DNA from: Bacilli bacterium
Lineage (GTDB): Bacteria; Bacillota_I; Bacilli_A; ML615J-28; CAG-698
DNA: 5,773 nt
Assembly (NCBI GenBank): GCA_028691715.1
Contig: JAQUYR010000078.1
Coordinates: forward strand, 1-5,773
Direction: 5' to 3'
Of this stretch, positions 1 to 5,053 are shown in pieces. Numbering within the stretch: position 1 is the stretch's first letter; each line of letters opens with the position of its first letter. A program made the position numbers and the translations under genes. A model generated the notes under the pieces. It did not search any database, had not been told where the DNA came from, and saw only the letters and a list, made by a program, of their open reading frames with translations.

Positions 1-140
1 ATAATATCAATGTTGGGGGAAGTTATGCTGGGGGAACATGTGTTGATGGTTTGTATACTGGGGGAACTTATACCAAGAGCAGTCTTTCCTCAACAATTAC
101 TTTGACCAGCGTAACAACGACTAAAAATATAAGCAATTAA
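1..140 (+). CDS. C-terminal tail of a Gly/Thr/Ser-rich repeat protein (5' end outside window)
   Basis: Only the last 45 codons are visible, read in the frame starting at base 3 and ending at TAA 138-140. The peptide opens with five-residue units of the form xxGGx (VGGS, YAGGT, CVDGL, YTGGT) and closes with a Ser/Thr-rich tail ending in KNISN. The DNA shows the same 15-base period, with GGGGGA at 15, 30 and 60 and a decayed copy at 45. No sortase motif, membrane anchor or known domain is visible in this fragment. An intrinsic terminator begins exactly at the stop codon, which supports a genuine expressed gene end rather than a chance frame. Gly-rich short repeats with a Thr/Ser tail are common in secreted or surface proteins, but that is inference and the family is not recognised. 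The other plus frames meet stops earlier and make less plausible protein. Confidence 0.55.
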   Translation, partial: NINVGGSYAGGTCVDGLYTGGTYTKSSLSSTITLTSVTTTKNISN

Positions 141-164
141 AAAGGCGCTTATAAACGCCTTTTT
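139..164. terminator. Bidirectional rho-independent terminator
   Basis: A nine-base-pair stem (AAAAAGGCG at 139-147 with CGCCTTTTT at 156-164) encloses an 8-nt loop. It gives a GC core followed by five T on either strand. It overlaps the stop codon of the plus-strand gene fragment (138-140) and the stop of the minus-strand ABC gene (163-165), so it serves both convergent genes. Confidence 0.9.
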
Positions 165-1059
165 ATGCCTGATCAACTTTCTTTTCCTTTAATTCACGGA
201 GTTTGATGAGGTAAATGAATATTTTTTGAATGGGAACTTCTGATATCTTAATCAGATATTTTTGAAATTTCCTTATTTCATCCTTATTTAATTTTTTCCT
301 AATACAAACAGTCAACATTTTTCCCCGATCCTCAACACCAATCACTTTTATACCGTTGATCAATGATTTTAGGACTTCAGTTTTTCCAGAAAGATAACAA
401 AAATTGCTTTTAACCTCTTCAGTAGTAAAGTAATCGATGAGATGTCCTTTATCTAAAAAGAGAATTTTATGGAAAATATAATCTATTTCATCAACATATT
501 CTGTAGCGATAATGATTGTTCGTGGATACGTTTCGTGATGGACATAAAGAAAGTGGAAGAAGTCATAGCGATCCTTTATATCGATATTGCTAATAGCATC
601 ATCCAAAAAAGTGATGTTTGCCCTTGATGACAAGGCTATTATATTAAATAGCAGGCTTTGTTTGTTGACCAACAGGGATGAGAAACTACTGTTTGGCTTG
701 ATATTGAAGTGTTCTAACAACTGATAAGCATAGTAATTGTCCCATTTGGGAAATTTACTCTTCATCTCTTTTAGAATACCCTTAACACTCATATAGTCAG
801 GAAAGGTTGTTTTTGCTGGGATATAGCAAAGACGAGATAATATTTTGCTGTTTCCCTGTAAAATATCCCCATCAAGATAGACAAAACCATCGTTTGGCTT
901 AATTTTAGCAGTCATCAGTTGTAACAGGGTATCCTTTCCAGAATCACTTCGACCGATGATAGCATATATTTGATTGTCTAAAAAATTAAAACTAAAATTC
1001 TTGATAGAATTATGGTCTTTATATATTTTAGTTATATTATCACAGACTAATACTGACAT
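163..1059 (-). CDS. Degenerate YtrB-type ABC transporter ATP-binding protein (probable pseudo-ATPase)
   Basis: This 298-residue protein has the fold order of an ABC nucleotide-binding domain (residues 1-210) plus an unrecognised C-terminal part of about 85 residues. The middle (KFPKWDNYYAYQLLEHFNI, then a YPRTIII strand and a KILFLDKGHLI strand) resembles the YtrB-like ATPases of Firmicutes. The key residues are altered. Walker A is GRSDSGKDT at 36-44, with Asp where Ser/Thr should follow Lys42. The Q-loop position is Ala82. The signature region at 128-134 reads SLLVNKQ instead of LSGGQ-like. Walker B ends FLDDA (151-155), with Asp154 for the catalytic Glu, and the H-loop His is Glu187. ATP hydrolysis by this subunit is therefore doubtful. 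The ATG at 1059 is chosen because GGGTGG lies 7 nt upstream; in-frame ATGs at 1065 and 1074 overlap or precede that site. No permease gene or GntR regulator is adjacent. The frame is intact, which argues against simple decay. Confidence 0.85.
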   Translation of the reverse strand: MSVLVCDNITKIYKDHNSIKNFSFNFLDNQIYAIIGRSDSGKDTLLQLMTAKIKPNDGFVYLDGDILQGNSKILSRLCYIPAKTTFPDYMSVKGILKEMKSKFPKWDNYYAYQLLEHFNIKPNSSFSSLLVNKQSLLFNIIALSSRANITFLDDAISNIDIKDRYDFFHFLYVHHETYPRTIIIATEYVDEIDYIFHKILFLDKGHLIDYFTTEEVKSNFCYLSGKTEVLKSLINGIKVIGVEDRGKMLTVCIRKKLNKDEIRKFQKYLIKISEVPIQKIFIYLIKLRELKEKKVDQA

Positions 1060-1066
1060 AAACATA

Positions 1067-1072
1067 CCACCC
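1067..1072 (-). promoter_or_regulatory. Ribosome binding site choosing the ABC-gene start
   Basis: The minus strand reads GGGTGG, 7 nt before the ATG at 1059. The longer in-frame start at 1074 overlaps this site and has no purine-rich element at suitable spacing, so the shorter protein is preferred. Confidence 0.6.
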
Positions 1073-1074
1073 AT

Positions 1075-1107
1075 TACACTTTTTATAATTTAAATATACA
1101 CTTTTTT
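1075..1107 (-). repeat. Direct repeat TACACTTTTT x2 flanking the -10 / start region
   Basis: On the plus strand the ten-base word TACACTTTTT occurs at 1075-1084 and again at 1097-1106, 22 bases apart, about two helical turns. On the transcribed strand this is AAAAAGTGTA. One copy overlaps the -10 element and the other lies between the transcription start and the start codon. The position would suit an operator for an unidentified regulator; chance in AT-rich DNA is possible. Confidence 0.4.
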
Positions 1108-1121
1108 GAGGAAAAAGTCAA
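1093..1121 (-). promoter_or_regulatory. Sigma-A type promoter of the ABC-like gene
   Basis: The minus strand has TTGACT (1116-1121), a 17-bp spacer, and TATATT (1093-1098). This is a close match to the vegetative consensus and lies about 35 bases upstream of the start codon. It indicates that the degenerate ATPase gene is transcribed on its own, after the terminator of the operon upstream. Confidence 0.85.
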
Positions 1122-1164
1122 TTGAAGATGGATTAGACATTCTTTGTTGAGTAATGTTTATATT

Positions 1165-1193
1165 AAAATAGCTACCGATTAGGTAGCCTTTTT
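1165..1193 (-). terminator. Rho-independent terminator of the degV-marR operon
   Basis: GCTACC (1171-1176) pairs with GGTAGC (1182-1187) around the loop GATTA. The stem is extended by a G-T pair and, after one mismatch, by A-T pairs. It begins at the stop codon of the MarR gene. The minus-strand T tract is interrupted (TATTTT), while the plus strand has a clean CTTTTT, so it may also stop antisense transcription. Confidence 0.8.
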
Positions 1194-1629
1194 AATATTT
1201 GTTTTTAAAGTATTCGGAGATGTTTTCCAAAGACTTTAAAAGTACTTCATCTTTATCCAAATCCATATCGATAAATAAGGCGTCGATCATCTCGTTGTGA
1301 AATTTATCGTGTTCTTTGAGAATATTAATAGCGGCCGGTGTCAGTTTCACAAGAACTTTACGGCGATCGGATTCTTCTTGATAACGAACAACATACTTTT
1401 TGGAAACCAAGCGATCAATATTAACGGTCAATGTTCCCATTGTTATTCTTAGAACACGGGCAATATTGGTCATTGTGGGCTCTTTAGCATTGCGAATAGC
1501 TTCAAAGATATGAACCTCATTCATCGATAATTTAATGCCACGGTTTCTAAGGGTTTCCTCTTCAATGCTTAAAATGTGGTTGAATACTTCAACTAGTAAT
1601 TCATTTATCAATAATTTTGATCTGCTCAA
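1192..1629 (-). CDS. fabT: MarR-family regulator, FabT-like
   Basis: This 145-residue protein is a typical MarR-family length. An N-terminal helix (LLVEVFNHILSIEEETLRNR, 11-30) is followed by a winged helix-turn-helix at about 35-97. The likely recognition helix is ITMGTLTVNIDRLVS (62-76), and the wing carries the MarR-typical DRR at 88-90. The N-terminal IEE motif, the M/I-x-E-x-H segment before the HTH, and the TMGTLT segment resemble FabT, the streptococcal repressor of fatty acid synthesis that senses acyl-ACP. The gene lies 17 nt after a DegV/FakB gene on the same strand, which fits a lipid role. No fab genes are visible, so the FabT assignment is inference; membership of the MarR family is firm. 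Translation starts at TTG (1627-1629), preceded by GAGGTGAT. The next in-frame upstream triplets include a stop, so no longer start exists. Confidence 0.85.
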   Translation of the reverse strand: MSRSKLLINELLVEVFNHILSIEEETLRNRGIKLSMNEVHIFEAIRNAKEPTMTNIARVLRITMGTLTVNIDRLVSKKYVVRYQEESDRRKVLVKLTPAAINILKEHDKFHNEMIDALFIDMDLDKDEVLLKSLENISEYFKNKY

Positions 1630-1634
1630 GCATT

Positions 1635-1642
1635 ATCACCTC
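1635..1642 (-). promoter_or_regulatory. Ribosome binding site for the TTG start of the MarR gene
   Basis: The minus strand reads GAGGTGAT, ending 5 nt before the TTG at 1629. An ATG at 1633 lies nearer the site but is in another frame and stops after ten codons, so the TTG is the functional start. Confidence 0.75.
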
Positions 1643-1646
1643 ATTT

Positions 1647-2501
1647 TTACTTTTTTATATAACCTAAAGCATAAGCTCCTGGCCCCGCATGTGCTCCAAC
1701 AACAGGAGTCAAGGGTTGCATAGGAACTTCTTTGATATGGGGATATTTTTCCATAATCTCTTTAGCGATATCTTCAGCCAAAGAAATATCGGTGGTATAG
1801 ATGACAAAAGGCTCAAAGTCGATGTCTTTAACCTCTTCAAAGAATTTTTCTTTGACTCTTTCTAAAGCCTTTTTACTGGTACGAATCTTTTCAATAGATT
1901 CGATTTTACCATCTGGATTTATCCAAAGCAGAGGTTTTAGCTTTAACAAGCCTCCCAAAAAGCCACTGGCTACACTAAGTCTACCATTTTTAACAAGATA
2001 TTTCAAGGTATCAACTGAAAAATAGATTCTCAGATTATCTCTAATATGCGCTAATTTTTCTAGTATCTCCTCAACACTATAACCTTCTTCAGCCATTTTT
2101 GCAGCAGTAAGGGCCATTTTTGCTTCGGGATAGACTACTGCCTTGGAATCAAAAACGTGAACTTTTAGACTATCGACCATTCCTGCTGCTAAAACAGCGT
2201 TTTGAAAGGTACCACTCAAGTAACTAGAAATAGTGACAACGATTGCGTCAGTAAAGCCTTCACTTTCCAGTCTTTTATATACTTCTAACATATCACCAGT
2301 TGATGTTTGGGATGTCTTAACATTGGTATTGGGGTTGAGTAATAGTCGTTTATAAAAGGCATCTGCTGTGATATCAATATAATCCTCAAACTCTTCCTCA
2401 TCAACAAATAAGACAGAACGAAAGACATCGATTTTATATGGGTGTTTTAGGTAATCAATTCCTGAGTTTCCACAAACAATAGTAGCAATTTTTTGATTCA
2501 T
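1647..2501 (-). CDS. DegV family fatty-acid-binding protein (FakB-like)
   Basis: This 284-residue protein is full length for the DegV family, which binds one fatty acid between two domains. FakB members present it to the kinase FakA for phosphorylation and use in phospholipid synthesis. Visible family motifs are TSQTSTGD (63-70), SSYLSGT (92-98), VFDSK (116-120), LKYLVKNGRLS (166-176), KPLLWINPDGKI (189-200) and GAHAGPGA (269-276). Thr63, Ser93, Arg174 and His271 occupy the positions of the fatty-acid carboxylate contacts known in FakB proteins. The N-terminal loop reads CGNSGID where the family usually has DSTAD. The start is supported by AAGGAG 6 nt upstream of the ATG. It is the first gene of an operon with the FabT-like regulator. 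No fakA is seen here, so the kinase partner would be elsewhere in the genome. Confidence 0.93.
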   Translation of the reverse strand: MNQKIATIVCGNSGIDYLKHPYKIDVFRSVLFVDEEEFEDYIDITADAFYKRLLLNPNTNVKTSQTSTGDMLEVYKRLESEGFTDAIVVTISSYLSGTFQNAVLAAGMVDSLKVHVFDSKAVVYPEAKMALTAAKMAEEGYSVEEILEKLAHIRDNLRIYFSVDTLKYLVKNGRLSVASGFLGGLLKLKPLLWINPDGKIESIEKIRTSKKALERVKEKFFEEVKDIDFEPFVIYTTDISLAEDIAKEIMEKYPHIKEVPMQPLTPVVGAHAGPGAYALGYIKK

Positions 2502-2507
2502 AATTTT

Positions 2508-2513
2508 CTCCTT
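2508..2513 (-). promoter_or_regulatory. Ribosome binding site of the degV-family gene
   Basis: AAGGAG on the minus strand, with 6 nt between it and the ATG at 2501. It is the most consensus-like site in the window and fixes the start. Confidence 0.8.
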
Positions 2514-2524
2514 TAATTAGTATA

Positions 2525-2547
2525 TCAAATAGTTTGACATACAAAAT
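2525..2547. promoter_or_regulatory. Putative FabT-like operator over the degV transcription start
   Basis: TTTGACATACAAA (2533-2545) has the half-sites TTTGA and (T)CAAA with a 3-base centre. With flanking AG and AT it resembles the published FabT box ANTTTGATTATCAAATT. An overlapping perfect inverted repeat, TCAAATAGTTTGA (2525-2537), supplies a third half-site. The element touches the -10 hexamer and covers the expected start of transcription, a classic repressor position. The proposed ligand is the MarR protein encoded by the second gene of the same operon. Confidence 0.55.
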
Positions 2548-2574
2548 AATATCATAAAAATTTTTATATTGCAA
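2546..2574 (-). promoter_or_regulatory. Sigma-A type promoter of the degV-marR operon
   Basis: The minus strand has TTGCAA (2569-2574), a 17-bp AT-rich spacer, and TATTAT (2546-2551). The predicted start is near 2539, giving a leader of about 38 nt before the degV-family ATG. Confidence 0.85.
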
Positions 2575-2584
2575 GACTTTTTTT

Positions 2585-2605
2585 AAGAAATAAGAAATAT
2601 TTCTT
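2585..2605. repeat. 14-bp palindrome with an extra half-site upstream of the degV promoter
   Basis: AAGAAATATTTCTT (2592-2605) is a perfect palindrome. A further direct copy of AAGAAAT abuts it at 2585-2591. It lies about 10 to 30 bases upstream of the -35 hexamer of the degV-marR promoter. This could bind a regulator, but AT-rich palindromes also arise by chance. Confidence 0.4.
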
Positions 2606-2686
2606 GACCCTTAATTTGCATTGTAATCTAGATATTGTTAAATGCTATAAATTAATCGTGCAATGTGCAAAAGAGGAGAATAAGCC

Positions 2687-2711
2687 AAAAAAAAGGCGTA
2701 TTTTAATACGC
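2687..2711 (-). terminator. Rho-independent terminator of the yigZ-family gene
   Basis: On the minus strand GCGTAT and ATACGC form a 6 to 7 bp stem around a tiny AT loop (2696-2711), followed by C and eight T (2694-2687). The stem begins inside the TAG stop codon of the gene (2711-2713). The rest of the gene-free stretch 2502-2710 holds only the degV promoter elements; no additional gene was found in it. Confidence 0.9.
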
Positions 2712-3331
2712 TAAAGTAATTTCTTTTGAGGTGTGGTTATCTTTTCTATTATTTGTAAATCTATTTCATTTTTGGTCAGGGAAATCAATCTTGTATATAT
2801 CTCATCCTTTTTATCCTCAGGGATTAAATAGCGAAGAGTGATGGTATCTTTGAAGGTCTTTGTTATCTCCTGATAGCCATCAAGTATTTTAAGAATCTGA
2901 TTTAAGTAGGAATAAGAAAAGGTCATTTCAATAACTAAACATTTTGTTATTTCTAATAGTTCAGCTTGAACGACAGTATTACTGACGGATGAACCATAAG
3001 CTCTGATTAAACCTCCGGCTCCTAGTTTTATTCCTCCAAAATACCTGGTGACTACAGCCAGGACGTTGGTCAGGTTATTTCTTTTTAAAACTTCGTATAT
3101 AACAACTCCTGCGGTTTGAGAGGGTTCACCATCATCGCTGTTTTTAGCAATTTCCCCATCATTTCCTAAAATATAGGCATAGCAGTTATGATTAGCGCCA
3201 TAATGCTCTTTTCTTATTTCAGAAAGAGAACATCCAACATCATCAACGCTTCTAATCGGTAAAAGCTGGCAGATGAACCGACTTTTATTTATCACTTGTT
3301 CATAAAAATATGTTTTATCAATAGTAAACAT
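2711..3331 (-). CDS. YigZ/YvyE (IMPACT, UPF0029) family protein
   Basis: This 206-residue protein has the length and both domains of the bacterial YigZ family. The N-terminal IMPACT domain shows KSRFIC (16-21), HNCYAYILG (48-56), SDDGEPSQTAG (65-75) and the family signature TRYFGGIKLGAGGLIRAYG (95-113). A less conserved C-terminal domain of ferredoxin-like type (about 130-200) follows. The family relates to eukaryotic IMPACT, a translational regulator, but the bacterial biochemical role is not settled. The ATG at 3331 is chosen because AAGGTGA lies 5 nt upstream. An in-frame GTG at 3340 is part of that site and would leave no ribosome binding site of its own. The gene is monocistronic, bounded by a strong promoter and a terminator, and divergent from the CCA-like operon. 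Confidence 0.95.
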   Translation of the reverse strand: MFTIDKTYFYEQVINKSRFICQLLPIRSVDDVGCSLSEIRKEHYGANHNCYAYILGNDGEIAKNSDDGEPSQTAGVVIYEVLKRNNLTNVLAVVTRYFGGIKLGAGGLIRAYGSSVSNTVVQAELLEITKCLVIEMTFSYSYLNQILKILDGYQEITKTFKDTITLRYLIPEDKKDEIYTRLISLTKNEIDLQIIEKITTPQKKLL

Positions 3332-3336
3332 CTCTA

Positions 3337-3343
3337 TCACCTT
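3337..3343 (-). promoter_or_regulatory. Ribosome binding site deciding the yigZ-family start
   Basis: AAGGTGA on the minus strand with a 5-nt spacer to the ATG at 3331. It contains the GTG (3338-3340) that could be mistaken for an earlier start. Confidence 0.75.
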
Positions 3344-3349
3344 AAAATT

Positions 3350-3378
3350 ATTATAAGATAAATGACAAAAAATGCCAA
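3350..3378 (-). promoter_or_regulatory. Near-consensus promoter of the yigZ-family gene
   Basis: The minus strand has TTGGCA (3373-3378), a 17-bp spacer, and a perfect TATAAT (3350-3355). The predicted transcription start is close to 3343, so the leader is only about a dozen nucleotides and begins at or beside the ribosome binding site. Confidence 0.88.
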
Positions 3379-3411
3379 GGGATTTTTAAAAAAATAAAAA
3401 AAACATAGAAA

Positions 3412-3439
3412 TTTACCATACAGTATTGTATAATATAAT
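3412..3439 (+). promoter_or_regulatory. Probable promoter of the CCA-like/yhaM operon
   Basis: TATAAT occurs at 3429-3434 and again, overlapping, at 3434-3439. TTTACC (3412-3417) lies 16 bases before the second copy and is a fair -35 match; no good -35 fits the first. A short dyad, ATACA-GTAT-TGTAT (3418-3431), sits in the spacer and may be an operator. Confidence 0.6.
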
Positions 3440-3463
3440 AAACATCAATTAATATATAAAAAT

Positions 3464-3470
3464 AAAGGTG
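3464..3470 (+). promoter_or_regulatory. Ribosome binding site of the CCA-like gene
   Basis: AAAGGTG with a 5-nt spacer to the ATG at 3476 fixes the start of the CCA-like gene. Confidence 0.7.
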
Positions 3471-3475
3471 TATAT

Positions 3476-5053
3476 ATGATAATTCAAAGAGAAAAGTACT
3501 TAGAAAAAGGAAAAGAAATCCTAAAATCGTTGATAAATAATGGCTGTGAGGCCTATTTTACTGGCGAATTAGTCCGCAATAAGATTTTAGGAATAGATTT
3601 TAATAGTATTGAAATTTGTACGAGTGCTACTCCTGAGAACGTTCGTTCCATTTTTTCAGGCAACCGGGTTGAGGTTGTCAACGATGGTTTGGTGAAGCTG
3701 ACTGTTGGAGAATTTGATTATCTTGTTGGGACATTTAAAGAAGAAATTCGTAGCGAGAGTCGTAAGGCTTTACAATCACATTATTCAAAGAGTCTGATCG
3801 ATGATCTTCAACGCCGCGACTTTACAATAAATGCTATGGCTATGAGTCACAGTGGTAAAGTAACCGATGCTTTCAATGGTTATGAGGATTTACAAAAGAA
3901 AAGAATTAAAGCAATAGGTAAACCAAGGTTGAGATTTAATGAAAATCCAGCTAGAATTCTGACAGCTTTCAGATTGGTCAGTGAATTAGGCTTTAAAATA
4001 GATAAAGCGACTTACTCAGCTATGAGAAATAATAAAATGTTAGCTAATGTTCCAGTTGGAGTCCTTGTTGAAGAGCTGAAACACATCATCAACGGGCCAA
4101 ACTTTAGAAAAGCCTTAGCTTATATTGTTGATTCTAATGCTTACCGCCGAATTCCAATATTAGGAGTAGAATTTAAAAGGCTGAATAAGAAGTATCATGA
4201 AGAAAACCTAGAGACTATTTTAGGATGTGCTTTTGTTCAAAACAAGGGAATAGATGAAACTTTTATTACGATGTCCAAAGATGTAAATACTTTAAAAAAA
4301 GTTGTTGATTTGGCTCTAGTAACTCCGAAGAGTCAATATGATACCTTGTTATTATTCAATTATGGACTTGAGGTTTGTCAACAAGCCAATTACATCAATG
4401 TTTTACTAGGAAATGCCAAACGAAAGAGCCGTAAAATCCGAAAGGAGTACAGTCTTTTACCGATAAAGAAGGTTTGCGATTTAGCCTTTAAAGGCGAGGA
4501 TATCCTAAAACTTACAAATAATTTAAACGGACCATACATTCAAGAGGTAATGGATGAAATAATTTATAAGATTTTATTCAATGAACTTCCAAATGATTAT
4601 GACGCTATTAAGATATTCGCTGTTGGGGCTTTAAAAGAAAGAGGTCTATTACTGGGCAGTTCTTACCAAAATCGATATAGTGAAAAAACTTCTTTTGAAA
4701 GACCAAAAGAAGCAAATAGACCAATAGTTGATGATTTTTATGAAGAGAAGAATATTCCTCTGGTAAAACCAATTGAAGAAACTAGTATGGAAAGTAAATT
4801 CGAAGAATATGAACGTCGTCTAAATGAAAAAGATCGCAAGATTGCTGAATTAGAGAGCAGTCGTTTAGAAGTCGAACTAGCAAATGAAGTAAAACAATTA
4901 GTCAGCAAAAATGTTGACATGTTGGGAAATATTGCTGAAGGCGATGAAGCATCAAGAGCTGAAGTTAAGGCAAATCTAGAAAAAATGTATCGGGATATTC
5001 TAATTAAGTCTAATCCGAAATATAAAAAGTTAAAGGATAGGAACAATGAATAG
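3476..5053 (+). CDS. CCA-adding-enzyme homologue with altered active site and C-terminal coiled coil
   Basis: This 525-residue protein aligns with class II tRNA nucleotidyltransferases (about 400 residues) over positions 1 to about 390. Family elements are FTGELVRNKILG (28-39), the TSATPENV segment (49-56), DLQRRDFTINAMA (110-122), DAFNGYEDL (131-139), IGKPRLRF (147-154), and the tail-domain strings CDLAFKGEDIL (334-344) and GPYIQEVMDEI (352-362). The catalytic head is altered. The metal-binding DxD of motif A reads S44-I-E46, the acidic residue before VTTF-like is Leu83, and the nucleobase-selecting EDxxR reads E156-N-P-A-R160. CCA or poly(A) synthesis is therefore doubtful, whereas motif B and the RNA-binding body and tail look kept. 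Residues 395-435 look disordered. Residues 436-475 are rich in heptad-like charged and hydrophobic residues and likely form a coiled coil, followed by a basic tail. It overlaps the downstream yhaM-like gene by 8 nt, implying translational coupling. Confidence 0.85.
   Translation: MIIQREKYLEKGKEILKSLINNGCEAYFTGELVRNKILGIDFNSIEICTSATPENVRSIFSGNRVEVVNDGLVKLTVGEFDYLVGTFKEEIRSESRKALQSHYSKSLIDDLQRRDFTINAMAMSHSGKVTDAFNGYEDLQKKRIKAIGKPRLRFNENPARILTAFRLVSELGFKIDKATYSAMRNNKMLANVPVGVLVEELKHIINGPNFRKALAYIVDSNAYRRIPILGVEFKRLNKKYHEENLETILGCAFVQNKGIDETFITMSKDVNTLKKVVDLALVTPKSQYDTLLLFNYGLEVCQQANYINVLLGNAKRKSRKIRKEYSLLPIKKVCDLAFKGEDILKLTNNLNGPYIQEVMDEIIYKILFNELPNDYDAIKIFAVGALKERGLLLGSSYQNRYSEKTSFERPKEANRPIVDDFYEEKNIPLVKPIEETSMESKFEEYERRLNEKDRKIAELESSRLEVELANEVKQLVSKNVDMLGNIAEGDEASRAEVKANLEKMYRDILIKSNPKYKKLKDRNNE
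5032..5037 (+). promoter_or_regulatory. Ribosome binding site of the yhaM-like gene inside the upstream gene
   Basis: AAAGGA lies within the last codons of the CCA-like gene, 8 nt before the ATG at 5046. This supports the overlapping start. Confidence 0.7.

Noticed and set aside
163..1074. The ABC-like gene as a pseudogene
   Set aside because: The reading frame is complete at normal length, with a good promoter, ribosome binding site and terminator. The changed motifs look like functional divergence rather than decay.
1594..1633. ATG at 1633 on the minus strand, closer to the MarR ribosome binding site than the TTG
   Set aside because: It is in a different frame and reaches a stop after ten codons. 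The TTG at 1629 opens the full MarR protein.
1535..1723. 62-codon plus-strand open frame
   Set aside because: It is antisense to the MarR and DegV genes, which have clear families, and it has no ribosome binding site or recognisable content.
1801..2025. 74-codon plus-strand open frame
   Set aside because: It lies wholly inside the DegV-family gene on the other strand; its Ser/Leu/Phe-rich composition is typical of a shadow frame.
2604..2651. Possible plus-strand promoter and small gene in the 2502-2710 gap (TTGACC at 2604, TATAAA at 2646, AGAGGAG near 2672)
   Set aside because: Spacing between the hexamers is poor and no start codon with a useful open frame follows the purine-rich stretch.
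4738..5046. 102-codon minus-strand open frame
   Set aside because: It is antisense to the coiled-coil coding part of the CCA-like gene. Its Ser/Phe/Leu-rich translation reflects the Glu/Lys codons of the real gene.
3476..5053. An alternative genetic code (TGA as Trp), suggested by the low GC and by the lack of TGA among the six visible stop codons
   Set aside because: All three tryptophans in the window are TGG and no conserved family position needs an in-frame TGA. Six stops are too few to draw a conclusion.
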